From Maratus speciosus (Eukaryota; Arthropoda; Arachnida; Araneae; Salticidae): a stretch of DNA of 64,000 nucleotides. The stretch spans positions 600,149,038 through 600,213,037 of the forward strand of contig OZ010786.1 in assembly GCA_963932465.1 (NCBI GenBank). Reading direction: 5' to 3'. Positions 1 through 11,722 of this stretch are shown in pieces; the first letter of the stretch is position 1; every line of letters starts with the position of its first letter. A program made the position numbers and the translations under genes. The notes beneath the pieces are model-generated. The model was given only the letters and a program-made list of their open reading frames with translations. It had not been told where the DNA came from and made no database searches.

Positions 1-305
1 TTAAAATTCCAACAGATAGGTGTATACAATTAAAAAAAATCAATCAAACAAAACATAATAAAATGTTACTTCGATTTTAGTTAATAATTAAATGTGTTAT
101 TAACATACCACACACATTACATACAGTTGAAATCTAAGCTGGTGAGTGTATTTCGCAAGATTAAACAGTATCTCTTGAAGAAAAATAATATAACTGATTA
201 AACATATTGAAGATATTGCAATGTCCTTAACCATTTCAGGATACAATTTTTTTTTTTCAATTTTGAGAACAAAATTACTTTTATTTTAATAATGTTAATC
301 GTAGC
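1..305. other. AT-rich, no gene seen
   Basis: AT-rich sequence without a convincing reading frame, RNA gene or repeat boundary. It runs into the target-site copy of the element that starts at 306. Confidence 0.6.
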
Positions 306-1103
306 TAGGGTTGCCAGCTTTATCTTAGAAAAAAACCGGAAGATTTTGATTGACACTAGTTAGTTTTGGTTTTATTGTGCTATCGTCCTTCTTCATACCA
401 TTCTAAACTATGTTGAATGTGCCAGTAATGCTTTCGGTAACAAATTTCTTTAAAAAGAGATTATTAATTAAGCGATTTAATCATTATTTTCCAACTTTAT
501 TTGTATTACATTATTCTATTAACATCGATTAACTAAATTTGCAGCGATATATCGCATTATGAATGAAAAATTAATTGAATTGTAAGGACAAAAATAAATC
601 GAAACCTACAATTAAATGATGATCATGAAAAATTTTAGTAATGAACACCCTACAAAAGTAAATTTTTGTAATGAAGCATAAAGGAAAATAATAAATAAAA
701 CAAGACATTAAAACTTAAGGTACAGATATACTAAATTAAAAAAATTATAATACTGATACTTATAGTCTATAATAATGTCAAGTTCAGATGATCTAATCCT
801 ACCCAAGAGTTTGTGAATATGCAATTTATATTACTCAACTCTCCCAATGCTTTTGTCATCCTGATCAGAAATAAGCCATTTTTACATTTGAGGCACAATT
901 GTATAACATTTTTTCGGCAAAAGGTGAAATTTTGAAACAAACTGAAAAATAAAAAAGTCTTCAAACTATCAACACTAAGATGAGGTAGAAAAACGGAAGA
1001 AATCGGTGTGCGGGACAATTTTAAACCTATGCTGTACGATTAGGCCTGAAAAATGCTAAAAAATGTACAACTTACGGGAAAAACGTACAAACTGGCAACC
1101 CTA
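306..1103. mobile_element. hAT-type non-autonomous element (about 0.8 kb)
   Basis: The ends are inverted copies: TAGGGTTGCCAGC at the left and a matching CTGGCAACCCTA at the right. The flanks carry a near-perfect 8-bp duplication, ATCGTAGC (298-305) and ATCATAGC (1104-1111). An 8-bp duplication with a (C/T)AGGGTTG terminus is the hallmark of hAT elements. No transposase can be read inside; the short frame at 767-1018 has no recognisable domain. One mismatch in the duplication suggests an old insertion. Confidence 0.6.
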
Positions 1104-1111
1104 ATCATAGC

Positions 1112-2542
1112 TATCCAAATAGATTTACTGACATGATAATAGGATAAGGAAGAGTTTTTGGAGATGTTTGGAAAATATCGTATTACAACAGGGTTTAATA
1201 GATATTACAACTTTGTAATGTTTTTTGTGTTTTATCACACATGATTCGTTCAGAAAAGTAACCTGTTTTTTAAATTTAAAGAGTGAAATTTATGTATAAA
1301 ATAAAGGAATCGCCAACGGTGCATAGATATTTAAGCAAACTTTTATTGCTATCGTTATTACTAAATGTCCAAACATAAATGAACTCATAATAAGAAAGGC
1401 ATAGGCCATATACTATCATTACTATATGTAGATAGTAACAAAAGTAATTTTTAAGAAAAAAATGATACTCTATGAAAAGACATGTACTATTAGTAGTACA
1501 CCAGACCCGAAAGGGTTAAAATCCACTTGCATTTGCATCTGGTGAAAAAAAAGGAATAAATTATTTGAGATATATGTGGAATCAAAGCTGATGAATATAG
1601 TTTGCATAAAACTACATTTTTTGAAAAAATAATCCAACTGAAGAGCGAGCATGGTGAAAAACTGAAATATTGAAAATACAGCTAAATCGTTGCAATCTGC
1701 TTGCATCCAGTTGGAAAAAACAGTTAATCAATTTGCTAATTAGATGTAATCAAAGTAGAGATGCATATTTCCATGAAAAATGTTGTATTTCAGGTGGTGA
1801 TTAATAACAGATTTTTTTATCGCCACTTAGCGAGTGGATACTATAATGGCGATCGATGGCCGATATTTTAATCGCCACTTTTACAACTTTAGTCGCCACG
1901 TGGCGAGTGGCGACCGCTAATTTACACCTATAATATATATATATATGAGTATTTAAATTAGACAGTTTATTATTCAGTGTCTGTTCTGAATTAATAATGT
2001 CCCTCATAATCTACAGTTAAAAGTAAAAAATTCAAACATAAAGCTTGGAAAAGATATTTTTCTTCTTCAGCTAAAAAAGTCGCTATCAGAGACAAAAATT
2101 CTTTATTTACAGAACAACACAGTCAACAACAGTTAAAAATTTCATTTGCACTTGTTTTGACTGAAAATATCAAAAATTATCTTGCACAGTGATATTTTGA
2201 AAATAAATATCAAAATAATATGAAAATATCAAAAATCTTGATATTTTCAAAATAAATATCGGATATATATCAACGAACCCTGATTGTAGCTGAGGAAATT
2301 TTAAGAGAAAGGTGACTTAAACATGTATTACTTATTTGGCGATCACAATGAAATTTTGTTAAATTATCTGACTTTCCCAGATTTTGGATAAAATATGGAA
2401 GGAAATTTTCTGGCTTTCCCCTGACTTATTAGGCCAATTTCCAATTCCCTGACTTTTCCAGGTTCTCCAGGTGCTGTAGCAACCCTGATTCAATCATTGT
2501 AATTTGATTGTTTTACCTTATGAAATGAAATTAATATTACTT
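1112..2542. other. Intergenic or 5' intron, repeat debris
   Basis: No gene seen. At 1791-1929 there is a short unit with many copies of a CGCCACT motif in both orientations, possibly a small foldback element. At 2160-2275 there are several AAATATCAA repeats ending in a hAT-like ACCCTG terminus. At 2380-2490 another sequence ends in GCAACCCTGA, again like a hAT end. None has a matching partner end that I could define. Confidence 0.4.
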
Positions 2543-2649
2543 TAGGGGAAGACTGTGAGAATACTTCTCACAGTATTTAAATTTGGTTTAATTTTATTCC
2601 TTTTCAGCTATTTTTTTTTGCATCGATGTTTATTTGAACTCAATCTTTA

Positions 2650-3180
2650 CGCCGCGACGTTGACGCTTTTATCTCTCACCGTAAAGCAAGTTCATTTTTC
2701 ACCGCCGATATTCATATCTGCGTTGGGAGCGGATCGGCAGCTTGCGCATGCGCACTCCGCTATTTTAGGAGCACGCTTGGAGCTCTCGTTTTGTCTGAGT
2801 TGATTTGCCTTATGATGACGTCATTGAATTTATGCACCGCCCTCTTTTGACGCCGATCGCTGACAGGAGAATCGTTTGGTTTCGTTTTCGAATCAGTGAA
2901 AACTTTTTAAATTCTGCAGCTTGTAATTCGATTTTCATTAATTTCTCGTAAATGTTAATTTAGCAAATCAATTTAAAGTCTGCCTTTTAATTACTTTGTC
3001 AACCCCGTATTCATCATTTAAATACTAAAACTTGTTAATTTTAAATTCAGAATTTGGTTTGATGTTGTCTGAAAAAGATGTAGTCTTTTAACGTAGTTTT
3101 AGCGGAGCGCCAGCCCACCCGCCGTTCGAATGTCGTGCCGCTTTTTTGGCCAAATAAGTTTGCCGTACTATAGGTCAGAA
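2650..3180 (+). promoter_or_regulatory. CpG-containing promoter-like island, candidate UGGT promoter
   Basis: This stretch stands out from the AT-rich surroundings by its GC content and many CpGs. It holds TGCGCATGCGCA at 2743-2754, the NRF1-type palindrome, and TGACGTCA at 2816-2823, a CRE core that resembles the sites bound by ATF6- or XBP1-type bZIP factors. A second GC-rich patch is at 3105-3165. The first UGGT coding exon (16198) starts 6 bases after a 3' splice site, so a non-coding exon must lie upstream, and this is the only promoter-like island seen before it. The strand and the link to UGGT are inferred. It could equally be a promoter belonging to the transposon-like unit around it. 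Confidence 0.35.
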
Positions 3181-3592
3181 TTTTGTTAAGTGGATATGTT
3201 CTTTCTCAAAGTTTAAAGTTGTGCTGCTCTCATTAAAAGGAATCCCATGGATTTATTCCATGTTGGCTGCTATTTTTCTTCTTAAAAGATTAGTTCTTCT
3301 ATTTTGAAATGGTGACCAGAAGCAAGTATTTTCATAACCTTCTACTGCTACTAACGTAAGAAATAAAGAATATTTGTTTTCATCACTTTGCCTTTTCACT
3401 GTCTATATTTCAAGTAAGACTTTTCCAGTTTTTTTTATCACTTCTTTAACGATCAATAGTAATTTATTAAAGGAACTTCACAACGTGTACTTTAACCCTT
3501 TTACGATCACAACATATTTCTTATTATTGCCACAAAGACGGGGTACAATGAAACATTATAAAAATAGCAAATAAAGCCTTTGTGCAACAATA

Positions 3593-3877
3593 TTAAAAAG
3601 CAGAAAAACCAACGTTTAAAATGCACAAATAATATATGAAAAGCAGCAAACAGCTGTTTCGAATCTACTAGCGAGATTCTTCTTCAGTGCAAAAGGAACA
3701 GCGTGCTAGAAAAAGCAAGGCTGAGCGATCAAGCAAGGCTTGGGCTCAGCCTTGCTTTTTCTAGCACGCTGTTCCTTTTGCACTGAAGAAGAATCTCGCT
3801 AGTAGATTCGAAACAGCTGTTTGCTGCTTTTCATATATTATTTGTGCATTTTAAACGTTGGTTTTTCTGCTTTTTAA
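3593..3877. repeat. Perfect 134-bp inverted repeat (foldback element)
   Basis: The left arm 3593-3726 and right arm 3744-3877 are exact reverse complements, separated by a 17-base loop (3727-3743). Both outer ends are flanked by ACAAT (about 3586-3590 at left, 3877-3881 at right), which may be a short target duplication. Perfect identity over 134 bp implies recent formation or ongoing gene conversion. The arms carry the hammerhead-like motif listed separately, so the sequence looks like two copies of a small repeat joined head to head rather than a classic transposase-dependent element. Confidence 0.8.
3783..3827 (+). ncRNA. Hammerhead-ribozyme-like motif, mirrored at 3643-3687 (-)
   Basis: The strand reads CTGAAGA, one extra A, a perfect 6-bp helix GAATCT/AGATTC with a 7-base loop, then GAAA, then a short CAGC/GCTG hairpin. 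In hammerhead ribozymes the core is CUGANGA, stem II, GAAA, stem III, cleavage site, and position 7 of the core is free, so CTGAAGA is allowed. The extra A before stem II and the lack of a clear UH at the cleavage site weaken the call. The exact mirror copy lies on the minus strand of the left arm. Confidence 0.35.
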
Positions 3878-4829
3878 CAATGAAACATTACTTGTAAAAT
3901 AAATCAAATTTGTCATAGAGAGTTGCAGTTTATATATATATGTTATACAATTATATGTTCCAATTACTGATGTGATTTGGATACATTCAGACTTCTACAA
4001 CAGTAGCAATAGAAGATTATTGCTTTTACACCATTGAAAGTAACTTTCTTTACTAAAAGTAATTTTGTTCCTTTTTCCTTGTTGTTATATGTAATAGTAA
4101 TTATTTTTTCTATGCATTGTTATCTTTTGGTTGTTGTCTTCATACCTCCAAAACCAAACTAAAAAAAATAAATATTAGAAGTTTGAAAATAAATTTTTAC
4201 TTAGTAACCTCAGTGCGGAGTACAATGAAACACTTGCAGACGGGGTACAATGAAACATGTTTTATTATAATAATAAAAGTAGTAAATATAATATATTAGA
4301 AGTAAGAGTAGGAAAACAGAAAAAAAAAAAGAGTTTTGTTCTAACCAGGTCAGTAAAAGATGCTCTTGTTAAGCAATTAAAAAATAGAAAGAGAAAAAAA
4401 AGCTAAGAAGGGATTGTTTTGAAAACAAACTCTGCCTGATACAGACTCTGATGATGATCCAGATTTTTTTTCCAGGCCCAGCTGGTCATCGAGGTACTAA
4501 GAATGAGATATCCACACGCAACATGTATGGCACAAGCAGTATCCATATAAATGGAAAATTGGAAACATAAGGAAATATATACTGTTGGATAAATCATACA
4601 TTTAAATGAAGTCAAATGTGAAGTACTTGATATAAAAAAACTCCAACCCAGCTTTAATTTTTTTTTTTTAGAAACTTACATTTAAAAAAAAAAAAACTGT
4701 GTTGAAACTACCACCCCATATTCCTTCAGGAGCAACTGAAATATAAGCAGAAATGCTAATTTTTGAAACTGACTTGAACCAATTTAATATAAAATGAAAG
4801 GTATTTCTTAAACTAATAGAATTTGATAG

Positions 4830-5950
4830 TCCCATATCCTGTGCCGGAAGATTTGGCGATTTTTTTGGTGCGCTTTGTTTGGCGATAAATGTTTCGATCT
4901 GGTTTACGTTTGTTCATCGTATTTTGGATGGCTTTAGGGTTGCTTTTTTTCAGAAAGTCCGTTTGATGACGTTAAAGTTTGAAGAGTGCTGATCTTGAAG
5001 CTTATTGGTTCACTGATATCACAGGAACTGTTAGTCAGCAAATTTTGAATTCAGTTAGATAAGAATTTGCTCCCACGGCCACACCACGCTCGGATTACTC
5101 TCTGCGCCGGTCAATGTAAATAAAGTCTCGTTAATTTTTCCAAGATTGTGGAAAAACATCATTTTTAAATCTTTATATTATTTATAAATCAATGATTTTA
5201 CACCACTTTTAAAAAGAGAAAATGATGTAAAAACATGGATTTATAAATTACATAAAGATTTAAAAACGAAGTTTTTGCGCCACTTCGAAAATTTCTTCCG
5301 ATGCAATTGCACAAATTTTAGCAGCATTCTAAATAAATCTAAACATGTGCTTTTTCAGATAAATAGTTGGTACCCTGTTTCAGACCCTAACTGGGATCAT
5401 TTTATAAACATTAAATTCTTGCTGATTATTTTTTTGTTGTTGTTTAAACATTTTAAAATTATTTTTATATATTTTTCTATGATTGAATACTTTTTTTCTT
5501 TTTGGCAGTTGTGAGCGGGATTTTACCTGCATTAAAAATAATAGTTTTTTAAATATTGTTGAAATTTAAAAAAGTTTCTGGCCAGTTTTTTTCTCTTTTT
5601 GTCGAAAATGTTTTAAGAACGGGGGGTTCAGGGGGGCAGAGCCCCCCTGACAATAACAAGTAGTATTCATCTCAAAAAGGACATTTATTTAGAATGCTGC
5701 TAAAATTTGTGTAATTGTATCGGAAGAAAATTTCCAAGATGGCGCAAAAACTTCGTTTTTAAATCTTTGTGTAATTTATAAATCCATGTTTTTACATCAT
5801 TTTCTATTTTTAAAAATGGTGCAAAATCATTGATTTATAAATAATATAAAGATTTAAAAATTATGTTTTTCTGCAATCTTGGAAAAATTTTCATGTCGCC
5901 AAAACGGCATTTCGGCGCAATTTTTTCGCCAAGTGGCACAGGATATGGAA
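4830..5950. mobile_element. Foldback-type DNA element with CCATATCCTGTGCC ends
   Basis: The termini are inverted copies of CCATATCCTGTGCC (4832 and 5948 inward), followed by related sequence rich in TTGGCG and TTTTGGTGCG. Inside, a second long inverted repeat has arms at 5133-5338 and 5683-5890, about 206 bp each with scattered mismatches, around a centre holding a G/C-rich palindromic stretch at 5620-5650. A related element is at 8027-9505. No coding capacity is seen. It is inserted within the larger unit 2545-6314. Confidence 0.55.
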
Positions 5951-6316
5951 CTTTTCCCGAATTTTCTTATTTTTCATCTTAGACTATAATATTTTTATTA
6001 AGTTCCTTATTAATCAAGTTTTGTTTTTGTATTTATCTCATTTTTAATAAAATAAACTATTCTGGGTGAAAATTGCATCCATCATTCGGGGTGTTTCATT
6101 GTACCCCGGCAAACGGGGTACAACGAAACATTAAGACAGTTATTTTTTGTTATTTTTCAAGCATAAAGATATTGTTTAGAACCTAATAAAATTTTATTTA
6201 GATGGAGAAAATACAAGATTAAAAATATGCATTAATTATATTTTTGTGAATGCAAAATTTTGGATAGGAAAAAAAAAAAAAGTAAATTTTGTTTCATTGT
6301 ACCCAGTCTTCCCCTA

Positions 6317-8026
6317 TCTATCATGCTTAAAAAGTCTGGGTACTCTGTTCTTTTTTTTTTTTTTTTTCCAGAATGAACACGAAAGAGACTTCACCTAGGG
6401 AAGTTCCCTTCAGCCGCGAGTTGTTTATACACCTGATCTAGGATAAATTTTATAAGATCCGAATCAGCACTGTTGCTTCTTGTTTATAGAGATAACAAAA
6501 TTGTCAACTTTATTTAAAAGTCTTTTATTTAGTGAGATAATTTACGAATTCGTAGTTTAAAAATTCAGGAAATTGAAGAGAAATAGTTAAAAACACAACT
6601 ACTATCTAGAAAGTTCGCGAATACTGAAAATAGTAATACAGTTGTAAATCACAAACTTAAATTTAACCAAAAGTACCATGATAAGAAATTATAACTTACT
6701 TTACATTTGGATGAGATGTTTTATCCATTTTTATTAAAACAATTTGAGGGCAATTTTAACACTAGGACTTACGACTATAACATTAAAAATAACAAATTCG
6801 CAAGATCACAAAAGCAATGTTTATCTGACGGGCAAGCATGGAAATGGAAATTCTCACAGAACTCCCATTCCACGAATGTCAAACTTTGGTGGTGGTGGGG
6901 GGGATTTCTTTTTTACTCTAGTTTTTCAGTTTCTGAAATAAATTCAAATACATTTTGAATTTATAGCACTTTAATTTTTATTTACAACAATAAGTTACAA
7001 ATAAAAAAAAATAATAATCGCAACTCACTTATTTTCGCAAATCATTTTGCGAAAAGCATGTTGACAAATGCTGTCTTTCCACGTAAGCGATCTTTCGAAG
7101 CTGTGTGAAAAACTTTTACCCAAAAGTATCAACAAAATTTAAAATACTACTTTTTTTTTTTCATATCAATGTAGACATAACAAGTTTTCGTAGGATTTCT
7201 AAATTCACACAATTTTAAATTTTAAACTTTAATATTTAAGTGGTTGCCGATTTTATTATAGGCATAATTTTTTTAATTACTGTAACAAACCGGTATGTTT
7301 ATGCGGCGTCCGTAATAACTCGTCTCTCAAAAGGTTATTTTTGCACTTATTTTGCTTATTTGTCTGTATCGTCTTTGAAACTACGATTAATTGTAATATT
7401 TAACTGTTCTTTCAATACTCACAATTTAAGCAGCTATGTAATATTTTAATTATGTACATGATTTTATATTCATCTGCACCTACAAATTTAGGGCATTTAT
7501 TTATATTTTCACTTGCAAAGTGTACTTACTAATTACTCAACAATTTTATCTTAAATATAATGCGTTGTTCTAAGTCAATCATTCCATTTAAGAAAAATCA
7601 ATGTTAAACTTCCCTTTTTGTGTGTGTGTGCTTAAACCATAAAATTTTAAAGTATTAGATTATAAAATTTCGAACTAAACTACACTTTTTACGTCAAAGT
7701 CTGTATAATTACATTGAAAAGACTGCCCACCCTTTCCCCTGTGACTCTTTCAACAATTAAAGCTTTGAATTCAAAATTTATTTAGCTAGCACAACTTAAA
7801 CCTTCCATTATTTCCCACCTAAATTATATGCTCAAGACAACCGAAATACACATTTATTTATTTCACAATCTAAAAATCATATTCTATCAAAAGGGAATTA
7901 AAAAAATATATAGGACTTGAAATCTTAATGTAATTTCTTTCCCCCTTTCAATCTTTAAAAAATATATTGATAAAGAATTGAAAAACTTCATGTTAACTAA
8001 GCATTTCGCCTCCTAAAAGTTGTATA
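6317..8026. other. AT-rich, no gene seen
   Basis: Includes a T tract at about 6350-6368 and a GTGGTGGTGGGGGGG run near 6890. The short frames here have no recognisable domain and no supporting splice context. Confidence 0.5.
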
Positions 8027-9505
8027 AAGGGAAGAGTTCCGTATCCTGTTCTGGTTGGTGTGATTGGCGAAGGAATCCAAAATGGTGCTAATAGGCCATT
8101 TTAGCTTCTTACCAATTTTTTCTAGATGGCAGAAAAACATTGTTTTTAAATATTTATAAACATACATTTTTAAATTATAAACATTATATATGTGTACTAG
8201 TTTTATCTATATTCTATATGTAATTATATATAGATATACATATATAAATACAGTGAAATACGTTTAACACAAAACTGAGGGGACTGAAAAAATTATTCAT
8301 GTTAAAAGATTTTTTAAAATAGAATGAAACTCACCATTTCAGTGTCATCAAATTTTATTTTGATTTCCTGTTAAACTACTACTAGTAGGTTGCATGCATT
8401 AGCATAAAAAGCAAGTAAAAGAAATATTGTTTTTTGGGGAAAAATCAGATATCTTTTTTTTTAATGTCATTTTTCAACACCATGTTGTCCACAAATTGTT
8501 TGAGATCATCCATTGTTTTCTTTATCTCTCCATTCGAATGCACATCTAAATAACTGCACAAATGCACATACTGTCATTATTTAAAAAATCTCCTCGGAAT
8601 TTCCCTCCAGATCCCTGCCATGTCGGCATTTCTCTAGAGTTGATAGTACTTTTGCTTTGAGAGAATGAAATTAGAAAGTTGCCAAGGGAGCGATTACCGC
8701 CAAAAGGGACCTGCGTGTGCTTCAACATTCCCTCCAAATAAAAATGAAATTTGCTTTCTAGTCATCCTTGCTCTGAGTTGGATTTCCACAATCGGCGATT
8801 CTTTAGTACAGATAAGGATTCTATTTGTTAGGGGGAGGGGGGAGAGCCCTGGTGGATGATGAGACCATTGGGGGGGGGGGGGGGCGTGAAGGAAGAGGAA
8901 ACTAATTCTTGGAAGTTAAGCAATTCCATAAATAAATTCTATAGTTACTTGTAACAAACATGCCATTGAAGATTGAAAGCGAATTTTTTTTTGTGTTAAA
9001 CAATTTTTGTTTTGCGTTAACAGAAAAAAATGTATAAATTGCATAGTATACTACCTAGACCGCTATATCATTTCGTGTTAGCCGATTTTTCATGTTAAGT
9101 GTTTCTGTGTTAAACATATTTCATTGTATATACATATAAATAAATAGTATATATACTTATATAAATTTTTATAATTTTACAGGCTTCATATTTTATCGAC
9201 ATGTTTCATATGTTTGCAGTTATAAGTATGTTTCATATTTTATTATACATGTGAAATTACAACATAACATTATATTATAAACGCTATTTTTATATACATC
9301 TTAAAACATATAAAAATGCACAAAAAGTATATTTACATAATATTACATCTACAGAAAAATATTGTTTAAAAAAAGTATATTAAAAATTATTACTTATCCA
9401 CTAATAGCATTCAAGTAGTAATAAAAAAGCATTTCTGAATGCTGGAGATCGCACCAAAACATTTATCACCATAAAAACTGGAACAGTATATGGAACCCTT
9501 CCCTG
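8027..9505. mobile_element. TA-flanked element related to 4830-5950
   Basis: The left end AAGGGAAGAGTTCCGTATC and the right end, read on the other strand, CAGGGAAGGGTTCCATATAC are imperfect inverted repeats followed on both sides by a CTGTTC block. TA lies outside each. The sub-terminal TTGGCG and GGTGC words match the element at 4830-5950, so the two belong to one family. A separate pogo-like MITE (8251-9126) sits inside. Confidence 0.5.
8251..9126. mobile_element. Pogo/Tigger-like MITE, nested
   Basis: The ends are CAGTGAAATACGTTTAACAC and, on the opposite strand, CAATGAAATATGTTTAACAC, with TA on each flank (8249-8250 and 9127-9128). CAG-starting termini with a TA duplication are typical of pogo/Tigger members of Tc1/mariner. 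Long G tracts lie near 8829-8842 and 8870-8884. No transposase is readable. Confidence 0.6.
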
Positions 9506-9507
9506 TA

Positions 9508-10839
9508 TAAATATTATAGCTATAGAAACTGCATTTCTGTTCAACTTTAATCAAATTATTATTCGCTCTATTTCATTGATTATTTCTTGAAGCATTTCCA
9601 CAAATATTTACCTTTAGACTACGTCTATTATATTTAAAACCTTTTATTATTTTGTGAAATTGTATATTGAATTAGACTTTTGGAAAGTGAAGGATTCTCA
9701 ATAAAATATAAAGCATTTTTCTGTGGTTTTATGAACTATTCACACCAGAAAATTTTAAATAATATTTATTTTCTATTTTAATCAAGTAATATTTAACATT
9801 CTTTAAATAAAAAATAACTATTAAATTTTTCTGGTGAGAAATCAGAATGTCTTTGTAAAAAAACTGTCAAATTGGCAACACTGCTGACAGTGTACATTAC
9901 ATATTGAATTATTAAATCAATAAGCAACTTAATCAAAAGATATTACAAAATGTGTCCCCTAATTGCTTGTCTTTATCGTTAAACATTTAAATTGCATATA
10001 AAAAAATGGCAATATAGTTTGAAAAAATTATGAATGAAAGATTCATAAAGTAAAGGGCAAAATTAGCACTAGCCACAGGGCCATTAAATAAGAAAAAGTG
10101 GCTAGTGAACAATTGCCTATTAGCGGCCGTTTTTTACAAGGACAGAATAAAATTTTCTTGCGTTTCATCAAGAATTCTACTTTTTTTTTTGGTTCCAATA
10201 TATTTAAATTAACATATTTATTTGGGCTATTCAGTTTTAGATTAATACTTAAAGAAATTTTACCGTTTAGTATTTTTAAATAAAAAAAGTAGCCACTTAA
10301 AAAACTAGTCCTACCAGCCAGTGGCTGCTAATGAAATTTCCCAGTTCTACCTTATACGTACTGGAATGGCTGGGATTTTTAATTTTAAAAAAATGCACCC
10401 CTGCCATTCCAGTATCAATCTTTCACTTATATTTTTTTTACACAGAATGTACATGGTACATAAAAAAAAAAAATAATAATAATAAAAAGCAGGGTTTGCT
10501 TCCTGTAAAAGGTGTCTAACAAGGACATTAGACTTTATGCAAAGAATTTAAAGTGATATATTCATCAGATCTACTTTGTTATTCATTTTGATATACAAAG
10601 ATAGGCAATTTTAAATTGATTCTATTTTAAAGGTAAAGGTTATTGCAAGATTTTGTTGTAACTAGTAGTATGTTTTAAGATATGTCTTCATTTTCACAAA
10701 ATATTTTAATTTGAAATTTCAAATCGTTTCTAATAACAAATATAATATGTATTTAAACCAGGGTATGAAAAAAATCTCTATAAAAAATAATATAAATGGG
10801 TTATTTTGATTTTAATATTGAATTTTTTTTTTTTTTTTT
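9508..10839. other. AT-rich, no gene seen
   Basis: No gene. Between about 10062 and 10336 the words TAGCCAC and GTGGCTA occur in both orientations (for example near 10071, 10098, 10289 and 10319), which may be an eroded foldback element. I could not define its ends. Confidence 0.4.
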
Positions 10840-10840
10840 G

Positions 10841-11090
10841 TACTTGTTAGTATCCTGTCGACCAATTTCGCCAAAATATACAAATTGACATAATTTTTAT
10901 TTTAAATAACGAAAGAACAAATAAATTAGTATAATATTAATAAAAATACAAATAAAACGTCGAAATAAAAATCACTTGATGACGTAAACATGTGTTGTCA
11001 AGTGAATGTGACATTTACGATCAATCATTATTGGCATTTAATCTTACAATTTGGCAACAGTAATTTGGTCGATGGGATAACTAACAAGTA
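10841..11090. mobile_element. 250-bp MITE
   Basis: The termini TACTTGTTAGTATCCTGTCG (from 10841) and, on the opposite strand, TACTTGTTAGTTATCCCATC (from 11090) continue into a shared GACCAA(A)TT block, giving inverted repeats of about 29 bp. The unit lies between T tracts, so the target duplication cannot be judged. Non-coding. Confidence 0.6.
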
Positions 11091-11722
11091 CCTTTTTTTT
11101 TTATTTAAATAGGATTTTTTTTAATTTAAATTAATTAGGGACATTATTTTAAACTTTGAAACCTATAGCATGCCATTTTCAATAGATTATAAATGCAATT
11201 AAGATAAAAGCTTAAAAATAGTATTAAATTTTTTATGTACAGTATAAACTCGATTATCCGAGCTAATTGGGACCGTTAGTACCTTGGATATCAGAAATCT
11301 CGGTTAATAGAAACTGTGTGTAAAAACTCCCCGTGCTTGCGAATTTAACATCTCTTAAAATTAAAAAAACAATAAAACGTTTTTTAAATAATAAAAATAA
11401 ATATATGTAAAGTTATGTTTCACAGCTTAACAAATTAAAAAGGAAATCAACTATTAGTAGTCAATTTTAAAAAGCAAATTAAAAAATTTACGAAAATTCA
11501 CATGACCACTGGAGACAAAGAATTGTTCGCTGTTGACTTCTCAGGGTCCAATGTTTCTTGGGAGTTGAGTGCTTTTGGGGGGCAGAAGAGCCTGTATAGT
11601 ACGGACAGCGAAAAAGTGTGGTCTTTTTCAAGGCTCATTTATGGAAAAAAAATCAAACTTCGTTATCGGCTCGGTTTTTGATTTGAAATCCACCGTAGTG
11701 GAGATTGCTTTGAGGCCTATAG

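Larger units (their letters stand above)
2545..6314. mobile_element. Putative TA-flanked DNA element with repeated subterminal motif
   Basis: The left end reads GGGGAAGACTG (2545-2555) and the right end is its exact reverse complement (6304-6314). Each is flanked by TA. The motif GGGGTACAATGAAACA, or a one-base variant, recurs at about 3539, 4208, 4237 and 6114 in forward orientation and at about 6087 and 6290 in reverse, including next to the right terminus. The terminal repeat is only 11 bp, so the boundaries could be coincidental, but the repeated subterminal motif supports one transposon-like unit of about 3.8 kb. No transposase is readable. It contains later insertions at 3593-3877 and 4830-5950. 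Confidence 0.4.

Noticed and set aside
2543..2803. 82-residue frame over the CpG island as an exon of UGGT
   Set aside because: No UGGT similarity; the UGGT start codon with signal peptide is clearly at 16198.
10062..10336. Possible hAT or foldback element with GTGGCTA/TAGCCAC words
   Set aside because: Ends and target duplication could not be defined.
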